Assembly (NCBI RefSeq): GCF_000247695.1
Contig: NW_004624795.1
Coordinates: 4,202,466 to 4,266,465, forward strand
DNA length: 64,000 nucleotides
Source: Heterocephalus glaber
Taxonomy: Eukaryota > Chordata > Mammalia > Rodentia > Bathyergidae
Direction of reading: 5' to 3'
Both the position numbers and the translations under genes were made by a program. This document shows positions 9,664-20,300 of the stretch, in pieces (position 1 is the stretch's first letter; each line of letters opens with the position of its first letter). The notes below the pieces were generated by a model. The model saw nothing but the letters and a program-made list of their open reading frames with translations, was not told where the DNA came from and did no database searches.

Positions 9664-12600
9664 CTGAAAGAGCAAGAGGCTGTTACTACCAACCCAGTGC
9701 TTACCCAGAAGGCCCCTGGTGTTGCACCATCCCCTCTCCACTAGGTGGAGCCCAAGAAGCGCGCCAGGAGGCCACTGAGTCAGCACACGCACCTTAAGGA
9801 TGGGCTGCTTTGGGGGCGCCCACGGGGGAACGATCTTGGCGTGCATCCTCCAGCTCCCGTAGGGGTTCATCAGGTGTCTCTCAAACACCACATACTCCAG
9901 GACATCCTTGGGCATGTCTTCCTGCCCATACATCAGCCGGCCAAACCGATCATAGATAGCTAGAGTCTTCGGGGATAGAAGCCAAACAGGTCTACTAGCT
10001 TTTTGTTGTTTTTTTACCACACAACCATTTTTTTGAACACATTACACCATAATTCGGAATCTAGGACTAACGGATCAACGGCTAGGGCAGGAGAAGAGCC
10101 TCACACCATGTCCTAGGACAGAGCCACAAAGACCACAGTGAACCTTTCCTTAGGTGCTGGGGTCTGGGGCTGTAGCTCACAGGACACCAGCTGCCTCACA
10201 TGCACCAGGCCCCGGGTTTGATCCCCAGCACTGCAGAAACTGAGCGGAGCTGAGAGGAGGCAGGGAGCGCGCCGTGACCCTACCTGCCGCGTATGTAGGC
10301 GCACGGTGACCTGGCCATACATGTTGCTCTGGTTCACCAGACTGGAGCAGCGCACCTGAGTCACCTGAGCTGGCTCCAAAGACTCCACGAAGTGCCAGCG
10401 GACCGTCTTATATCTGAGGTCCCAGACCATGTCCTAAGGGCAGAGAACAAGGTCAACCTGCGCTTCCTCTGTGCAGGTCTCTGAGGCTCTGGTTGAGGCT
10501 GCGCTTCCCACATGCTCTCTTGTACCCCTTCTGTTCCCAAGCTGTGATTAAGCAACTCTTAATCATGCACCTCACAGCTCTTTCCATCTAAATCATAACT
10601 TGAGCCCCTTCTCTGAGTCAGTAGAGACCATACTCTGTGCCCCTCTCCCTGCGTACCCAAGCACCAGCCGCTGCACACATACTTCAGCTAACTGTGTAAT
10701 TCCCCACACCTTTCAAGAGCGAGAGGACAGGGCCACACTGCTAATACTAGATTTGCTAGACTTGTCCCTTGAGAGTCTGGTAGAAACTCATCTTCTACCG
10801 GTAGAAACTAAATCTGTAGAAAATCAATTATGCTTGACCCTCTAACTGAACCACAAAGTCCCCATTCCTGGAGGTCCCCAAAGTCCCCACATTCCATCAC
10901 CATGTAATATAAGCCCACTGACCTCTTGTTAAATCCTCCACTGTACTGCAGACATGCAGGGGGAGCTGTGTGTCGCCTACTCCTGACCTCAGCAGTACCC
11001 TCTGTGGTCCTAGGGCCACCGTGCAAGGACTTTCCCTGTCCTCACTGCCATGGCCCTTACCAGAGTCCCAGCCTAGTCACCACTGTCCACCTGAGAGTAA
11101 GGGGTTTGGCCTGGGCCTCAAACAGATTTCAAAAGGGATCCTTTTAAGAAAACCCAGTGGTCGGGCCGGGGATTTAGCTCAGTGGTTTCGCTGCCTGCTG
11201 TGCAAGCGCAAGGACCCCAGTTCGATCCCCGGTACCGGAAAAAAAAAGAAAACCCAGAGGTGATGTCTACCACCTGGCCCCTAGGACGTCCCCCAGGGGT
11301 GGGACCTACCGGGAAGCAGTGCTCCGTGACCAAGGTGTGGAGCCGGTCATGGTCGGAGCTAGGAGAGAAAGAGACAGAGGTCACAGACTCCTGCCTCTAA
11401 CACCCTGCCTGCCGACACCCTGCCTGCCGGCTGGAAAGATCCTGAAGGTGGAAAACAGGTCACTGCTACAAACACTTTCTGTGCATCCACTGTGAGCCAG
11501 ACAATATGCTAAGTTCTAGGACACAAAAGATGACATCAAGGTGCTTCACCAGAAATTTCTGAGACCTGACAGCACACTAAAATTGCTTTAAATCTTTGGA
11601 GCAGAAAGAAATTTCTCTGAAACCCCATTACAGCAGAGGTTCTCACTGGGCCTGGAAATGGATCTGTGCTCTGGCATGGACTGTCAAGAGAGGGACAGAA
11701 ATGAGATATACGAGAGCTGAAAACTATAATAAGTAACTTAAAAATTCACTAGAGCAGAAGTGGCTGGACTGGGGATTTAGCTCAGTGGTTCCGGCGCCTG
11801 CCTCGCAGCACAAGGACCTGAGTTTGATCCCCAGTACCAAAAAAAAAGAAAGAAAGAAAAAGAAGTGGCAAACCTTCAGCATGCATGGCAGAGTTGGTTT
11901 ATCATCACTGAAAGTTCCCCATCACTGTGCCAGAGGGATTCAACAGCAGACCCGAACAGGCAGAAAGGGTTAGAGAACCTGAGTGGAAGACAATTAAAAT
12001 TATCCAAACTGAGAAGCAAAGGAAGAAAAATGAAGCAAGCCCAAGGGACTTGGGGGACACCATCAAATGTCCCACACATGGGTCAGAAGGAGTCCCAGAA
12101 GAAGAATGGAGAATAGTATTTGAAGAAATAATGGTGGCTAAAACACCCTGCATTTGATGAAAGACATGAACATATATCTCCAAGATGCTCAACAAAATCC
12201 AAGTGGGAAAAATGAAAGACAGTGACACCAAGACACATGGGAAAGAAAGTCTTGAAAGCAGCAAGAGAAAACTGACTCATCAAATACACAAGATCCTTAG
12301 TAAGATCACAGTAAATTTCCAATAGAAAGCAGAGGCTAGATGTTAGTGAAACGACACTTAAGTCTCCAAAGGAAAGAACTCCTGTTAACCAAGAATTCTA
12401 CATATGGAAAAACCTATCCTTCAAGAATGAAGAAGGAAAAAAATACTGAAGGAGAGGGGCCAAAGATGTAGCTCAGTGGCGCAGCGACTTCTTGGCAAGT
12501 GCAAGACCCTGAGTTCAATTCCGATACCGCAAAAAAAAAGAGAGCTGGGCATGGCAGTGGCACAAGCCTGTAATCCCTGCACTCACGAGGCTGGGGCAGC

Positions 12601-14281
12601 ATAGCTGTAAGCTCCAGGCCAACCTGGGCTACATAGCGAGTCCAAGGCCAGTCTGAAGTACCTAGCAAGACTGTCTCAAAAAAACTGAAAAACTAAAACA
12701 AACAAAAATTTGTTTAGGATGTGCTTAGCACAAGGAGGCCCTAGGTTCAATCCTCAATACCGAAAATTTAAAATTAAGCTTGGTGTACTGACATTGTCTG
12801 CAGTCTCAGGTACCTGGGAGGTGGCCATAGGCTATGATACTCTGAAGATGTTACAGTAAACAAAATAAGCCAGTCACAAAAGGACAAGTACTCTAAGGTT
12901 CTATTCACATGAGGTACGGAGATAAGGCCATCCCGGATGCTGTAACACAAACACCATCAACTGGGCAGCTTATAAACATTTATTTCATACAGTTCTAGAA
13001 ATCAGAAAGTCCAAGATCAGGCTGCTGGCATCTGTGATGCACAGTGAGGGTGGACCATGAATGGCACCACCTTGGTATGTTCTCCAAGGGTGGAGGGGGC
13101 AACCAAGCTCCCTGGGGCCCTGCAGAAGGGCACTGATCCCAGTCAAGAGGCCTCCACTCGTACAACCAAATCAGCTCCTGAAGGATCCACCACCTAACAC
13201 CATCATGGCCTTGCAGCTGTGATTTTTATTTCTAAAAAAGAGCTGGTGATGTAGTAGTAGTTCAGTGTGAAGGCTCTGGATTCAATCCCAAGTATCACTA
13301 AAAAAAGAGAAAAGAAAGAAAGAAAGAATACAAAAAGAACTAACCAAAATCAAAAGGAAAAAACAACAACTGAAAATAGTTGTCTAATCCAGAGCACATA
13401 GAGATTTTGGAGTTAGCAGACAGATTTTATTTTTTTATTTTTTTGAGGGGTACCAGGGATTGAACTCGGGACCTTGTGCTTGCGAGGCAGGTGCCAGAAC
13501 CACTGAGCTAAACTCCTGGCCCACCAGACAGATTTTAAAATAATTGTGATTAGTGTGGCCCAAGAAATTAGACGACACGCTGGACACAGTGCATCCACCT
13601 TAATCCCAGCTACGTGGGTGGCCAAGACAGGCAGATCACCTGAGCCCAGGAGCTCCAGGCCTGGAGACCTGTTCCTAAAATAAATGAATAAAATAAGAAA
13701 TTAGGAATTAGATTACAGAATGGAGAATTTTAGCAGAGACTTTCAATAAGAAAGAAAATAAATCAAGTGAAAATTCTAAAAATGAAAAACAAAAAATAAA
13801 CAGAAAACTAAGAGCTCAACAGGTAGGTTTAATAGCATATTAGATACAACTGAAAAGATGATACAAAGATAGACGAAAAACTATGCAGACTAAAGCTGCG
13901 GGGATGGGGGTGTTACATAAAAAACAGCCTAAGACATATTTAGCATAGTGGAAAGATCTAACATATGTTCTCTCAGAATCACTCAAGGAGACAAGAAAGT
14001 GGAGCAGAAGCAACATTTGAAGAGAGATTCTGGTTGAGAATCTTCCAAATGACAAAAAAAGCCCTCAAAGATTTCTTTTTTTTCTTTTATTTTTTGAGAC
14101 AGTCTTGTTATGTAGCCTGGGCTGGCCCTGAACTCATGGTGATCCTCCTGCCTCAGTCTCCCAGGGGCATGGATGACAGGCATGTACCACCACGCCTGGC
14201 TCCAAACATTTAAAAAGCAACAGGAATCTAAAGCACACCCATATGCTCACGTGCGTGGACACACGCATACACGCACATGCA

Positions 14282-14332
<51 letters not shown>

Positions 14333-17300
14333 GCACGCACCCTGGTAGGTACATCATAGTAAACTGCTGAATACTAAAAGGAAAGGAAATGTCAAAAAAT
14401 CAGCCAGAGAAAACAGAAACACTAAATCAGGCACAGTGGTACGTACCAGTAATCCCAGCACCCAGGCAGGCTGAGGCACAAGGGTCTTTGAACCCAGCCT
14501 AGGCCATTTAGTGACTCAGCAGGACCCTGTTTCAACATTAAAACATAGAAAGAGCTGGGGATATACTTCAGTGTGAAGGCCTTGGGTTCAATTTCCAGAA
14601 CACCAAAAAACAACATCAAAATGCTGAGAGAACATAACCACCAACTTGGAATTCTCTGCCCAAAGAAAGTATCTTTATTTTTTGAGACAGGGTCTCCCTA
14701 TGCAGTTCAGCCTGGCCTTGAACTCACTATGTAGCCCAGGCTAGCCTCAAACTTGTGATCCTTCTCCTGAGCCTCCCAAGTGCTGGGATTACAGGCACAA
14801 TGCCCAGCTATGAAGTATATTGTTTTTTGGGGATTTTTTTTGGTACCGGGTATTGAACTCGGGTCCTTGTGCTTGTAGAGTAGGTGGCAGAACCACTGAA
14901 CTAAATCCCCAGCCTGAAGTATATTGTTTACAGATGAGTTCATGTGGGAAAGTACAAAACACACATGAGAATGATATAAAGGATCATGTTCACCTCTAGG
15001 AAAGAACATCATGGGAGATGGAAATGTAGCTTTAACTATTCCATCCAACTTAGGATTTTGAAGAAAAAATAGAAAAATGTAAGTATTTATGAACTTGAAT
15101 TATACTTTTTTAATGTTTGAAGTATCTCATAATAAAAAAATATTTTTTCTCTGGATATGTTGGTGCACACCTGTAATCCCAGCATTTAGGAGGCTGAGGC
15201 AGGAAATCACTGGCCAGCCTGAACTATAGAGACCCTGTCTCAAAAACAAACAAACAAAAAACAAATTTTTTTGTGGCACTAGGGATCAAACTCCTGAGCC
15301 TTGTACATGCTAAACAAATGCTGCCAGTTAGCTGCACACCCAGACCTAAAAATAATTTAAGAAATAGACAGGCATGGTGGTGCATGACTGTGATTCCAGC
15401 AGTTGGGAGGCTGAGGCAGGAAGACTGCTTCCAGCTCAAGGCCAGCCTGAGCTACATACTATGACTCTTTTTCCAAAAAAAAAAAAAAAAAAAGAAAGAA
15501 AGAAAGAAAGAAAGAAGAAAAGAAAAAATGGAAGAATTCATGGTTGCCATGGATTTAGCTCAGTAGTTCTGCCACCTGCCTCACAAGCGCAAGGTCCCAA
15601 GTTCAATCCCTGGTACCAAAAAAAAAAAGAATTCATGGATTTTAGAGTATAGGTTTTAAGCCCAACCAGCTAGTCATAGTAGCCATTGTCCAAAAAATGT
15701 CAGCACAGGTTCAAGGACTAGAACTAAAGATTGTTTCAGCGCTGCAGGTGGAGCTCAATGGCAGAGCACTTGCCTAGCACATGTGAGGCCCTGTGTTTGA
15801 TACTTTCCATAACAAAGAAAGATAGAAGCAAAAAATTATTCTAGGTTCTTAATCTTGACCTTTCATCCTCCTAGAAGCCCTGACTTGATTTAGTCAAGAA
15901 AAAGTTGGAGAGCCGGGTATTTAGCTCAGTAGCACCGCAGCTACCTCGGAAGTGCAAGGTCCTGAGTTCGATCCTCAGTACAAAAAAAAAAAAAGCAAGC
16001 AAGCAAGAAAAAGTTGGAGCCAGGCTTGGTGGCGCATGCTTGGAATCCCAGCACTCTAGGAGGCTGAGGCAGGAGAATTCACAAGCTGGAGGCCAGCCTG
16101 GGCAACTTAACAAGACCCTGTCTCAGAAAATAAAAAAAGGCTGAGGGGTAGCTCAGTGGGAAGGTCCTGCATTCATTCCTTAGTAACACACACAGACACA
16201 CACACACACACACACACACGTGTGTGCAGGCACACATAGTTGGAAATTTTCTACAGAAACCTAGTCAAAACAACTAAAGAGAGGAAAATGTACATACATA
16301 AGATTAACACACAAAAAGGATCAGAATGGATTGAGAAATAAGGAGGTGAAAGAACAGCCATTCTAGCAGAGTCCCAACACCTGCAGGTGGAACCTGCCAG
16401 GTAAGATCCCAGGACAGGGAGAGAAGTCAGACAATGCAGTCACTCACCACCTCCCTGAAGGGAAAGGGAAAATCTGTACACAGGACAGCAGGACAAAAAC
16501 AAACTGTGCCTGGAACAATAGCTACGGAGCGTAGACCTATAAGAAAGAGTTTACTTACTTGTTTAGACAAAGGTGAGCTTCAATGAAGATATCCTTAGCT
16601 TTTTCAGGGAAGTCCCTTATCTTAAAATTAGCATCATATTCTCTTATCTTCCGGATTCTGTGGAATGAAGCATGAGAATCACCCTCTGAAGTCTTCACAC
16701 AATTCCTGTAACTCTCAGCATACACCAACCTCCATTAATGTTTGTTTAGTCAATAATTACCTTCTGAATGTATCAAGTCCCCTAAATCCAACCCTTCACT
16801 CTAAAGAAAGATTGAGGCTTCTCAAAGGCAAATTCCAGAATCAAATTTGATCCAGAATCAAAGAAAATATACTTTAAGCACTAAAAAGAAAAAACGGGGA
16901 CTGGAGGCGTAGCTCAGCAGAAGAGCATATGTTTAGTATGCACAAGGCCCTGATTTTAATCTCCGTCACCAAAAAAGGAAAGGAAAAAGAAGTTCCATAC
17001 AAAAAGGCTCAAGAGTCTAAATGACATTGGGCTTTTAAATAGCAACATTAAAAGTTAAAAAAACAGGCCCGGGATTTAGCTCAGTGGTTCCGCTGCCTGC
17101 CTCGCAAGTGCAAGGGCACAAGTTCGATCCCTGGTACCAAAAAAAAAGTTAAAAAAACAATGGAGCAGTAGTTTTTCTTTTTTTTCTTCTTTTCCAATGG
17201 CGCGTTTTTTGGGGTTTTTTTTGGTACTGGGGATTGAACTCAGGTCCTTGCGCTTGCGCAGCAGGCGGCGAAACAACTGAGCTAAATCCCCGGCCAAAAG

Positions 17301-20300
17301 TTTTCAATGGTGCATTTTTTGTTTTCTTCTTTTCCAATACTGGGGATTGAATCCAGGGCCTCACATATGCTAGGCAAGTGTGCTACTACAGAGCTATATC
17401 ACATTCTCAGCTCTTCATAAAATTTCTAAATTGCATGGGCTGATCTTGAACTCAAGATCCTCCTGCTTCAGCCTCCCAAACAGGTGGGATTACAGATGTG
17501 TACCTTACCCAGCCTGAAGCAGTACTTTCAATATTTTTTAATTATTTATTTTGAGTACCAGGGATCGAACTCACGACCTTGTGCTTGCAAGGCAGGCGCA
17601 GTGCCACTGAGCTAACTCCCCGGCCCTATTTTTTCATTTTTTGAGACAGAGTCTCACAATGCAGCCCAGGCTGGCCTCAATTTCACAGTGATCCTCCTGC
17701 CTCAGGAGATTAGAGATGTGTGCCACCACGCCCGGCTTGGACCAATACTTTTATTTTCTTTTAAATAATTTTACTATAAATTTTATTATGATGCTTCTCA
17801 AAATGTTGAGCAGTCCTTTTAAATAAGGAAAATTTATCTGTATCCCAGAATTCTATACCTGGGCAAATCATAAGTGAAGTAAGAGAGTAAAAGATTTCTT
17901 TTGAGATTTGCAAGACCTCATTTTATTTACTACGCATCCTAGGGGCCGGGGATTTAGCTCAGTGGTTCCACCGCCTGCCTTGCAAGCGCAAGGTCCCAAG
18001 TTCAATCCTAGGTACCAAAAAACCCACAATACTATGCATCCTTTCTCAGTAAACTGTTGGAGAATATGGTCCATCAAAATAGAAAACAGTTGGGCACGAT
18101 GGCACACACCTGTCATCGCAGAATTTAGAAGGCTGAGGCAGGAGGATTGCTGAGAGTTCAAGGCCAACCTAGGCTATACAGTGAGTTCAAAGGCAGCCTG
18201 GACTACACAGTGAATCTCTGTCTCAAAAAAAAAAACCAAAAAAACACACAAAATAAAAATTAACCGTAAGTTGGGCACAGTGGAAAGCATCTGTTGATCT
18301 TATGATCCTGGAACTTGAGAAACTCAAGTAGGAGGACTGAGTTTAATGCTAGCCTGGGCAACATAGAGGGACACCATTAAAAAAGGAAAGAAGGAAGGAA
18401 GGGAAGGAAGGAGGGAGGGAGGAAGGAGACAAAAGATATGGGATTCAAAAGCCAGGGACTACAACAGAAGAGGATAAGGACTATTAGGTTGATGACAAAA
18501 GTAGGTTCCAAAAAGGAAAAAAATGAAAATAGAAGGAAAAAATGGAAACAAAGCTTTTGTACATAGGGAGTGGAGGGGGCTTGACGGGGTGGGGGATGGA
18601 ATAAAATAACAAATTTTTAAAAAGCAGGTACCAAGATGTACATTGGTCCTAATGAGCAACCAGTTCAGACATAAATTGGTTAAGCAGACTCCAGGAGGGA
18701 GTTCTTCTTGTAGAAGCTGAAACTGATAAAATACTTCAAGTTCTGAATACACCCAGAGAAAATGACATAAGCATGGATTTCAAAAGAAAATGAGCAAATT
18801 CAAAGACACTTAACTTTGTGAAAACATTGTATGCAAAAAAGGGAAAGTAACTGTGCGGCACGGTATGCCTCGTCTCGGCTGTCAACGTCATTTCTGCAGT
18901 AGTCATAATGCCAGCAGGTGGGCTGGGGATGTAGCTCAGCGGTACAGTGCCTGCCTGGAAAGCTTGAGGTCCTGAGTTTGATTCCCAGTACCAAAAAAAA
19001 AGGATTACGTCAGAGATGTAATTCAGCAGCGCCTGACCTGCCTGGCAAGTGCAAGGTCCTAAGTTGAATTCCCAGTACTGATAAAATAAAAATTATAAGG
19101 TATAATAATGCCAACAGGAAAAAAAAATAATAATAATGCCAACAGGGAACCCTGGCTTACTCAAAGCCTTGATGTACTATATTAAAAGGATGGTAGCTGG
19201 GGATTTAGCTGTGGTGCTGCCGCCTGCCTCGCAAGTATAAGGTCCTGAGTTTGATCCCCAGTACCATAAAAAAGGACGGAGACACCATGATCTGGTGCCA
19301 TTTATTCCAGGAACGCCCTGTTGGCTTAACAGCTGAAATCAATGACTGTAATATGCCCTATCAAAAAAACAGAGGAGCAGTACAGCATCATTCCAGCACA
19401 CACAGAGGAAACATCTGACGAAATCCAACACCCTTTCCTCTAGTCACCTCACTTGAACTGTTCTGTCGCCCCATCTTGAACTGTCTTTCCTCACTGGAGC
19501 CTTCCCAGAGCTGCCAGGTGGGGTCACCTCCTCCTGCTCCTGTGCCCACACTTCAGCACACCTATAATTACTGCAGTGAACTGCATGTAACTGGTATTTA
19601 GTGACTGTTTTCCTGCCCTAGGTGGCAAATCCGTGGAAAACTGTTGTGTGCTTTGCACATATCATGTACACCAAAAGCTCACAGTCCAGGAGATCTGTGC
19701 AAGGCCATCAGAAGTAGTCCCACTATCATAACAAGGGCAACACTAAAAAGAGCTAGGGAAGGCCAAGAGGTGGACACAGTGCTGGAACTGGACCATGAGA
19801 AATGAGCTGCTACCTTGTGAAGAAGAGGGGGAAGGCATTTTCCGGTAAAGGAAAGGAGTGCAAGGACAGAGAAGCATGGAATTGGTGATTAGCTTGGGAA
19901 TGCTGAAGTTTAGGATGAGAAAAACAGAGAAAGGGGAAAGAGATGACAGTGGAGATGAAGGCACGGGGCAGGTCACTGAAGAAGCTTGGATTCTGTTCCT
20001 TGGGTAATAGGAACACACAATGACAAGCAAGGACACGGTAAGATCTGCACACATGGAAGCAAGGCATGGCTACAGCAAACTCGACAGCGACTCTGTATAC
20101 TTCCGCTGTAAATCTACATGTGATCCAGAGAAGCCCTGATTTAGATGCAGGTAGAGCCACAGTGATGAATGCAGAATGATTCTGTCCTATGAACCAAGGA
20201 AAAGCTTCAGGCTCCTGTTCCTTAATTAAGGCCCACATTAGCACCCCAGACTGGATCTGTGTTCCTGACCCTTTTCGTTTTCCTTACTTTCTGAATTTCT

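Larger units (their letters stand above)
11359..16558. repeat. MRPL45 intron 4: dense SINE, ancient LINE and LTR fragments
   Basis: In order: ID+ 11762-11850; old LINE-1/HAL1-like fragment 11861-12440; ID+ 12445-12540; B1+ 12543-12680; SINE remnants to 12830; MaLR/MLT1-like LTR 12930-13215; ID-like 13240-13300; ID- 13440-13525; B1 fragment 13560-13680; second old LINE fragment 13690-14080; B1- 14082-14205; (CA)n; B1+ 14420-14550; B1- 14670-14810; ID- 14830-14915; B1+ 15146-15250; old ID- 15260-15350; B1+ 15365-15530; ID+ 15545-15630; old ID+ 15735-15820; ID+ 15910-15995; B1+ 16015-16130. Boundaries are by eye. Confidence 0.7.
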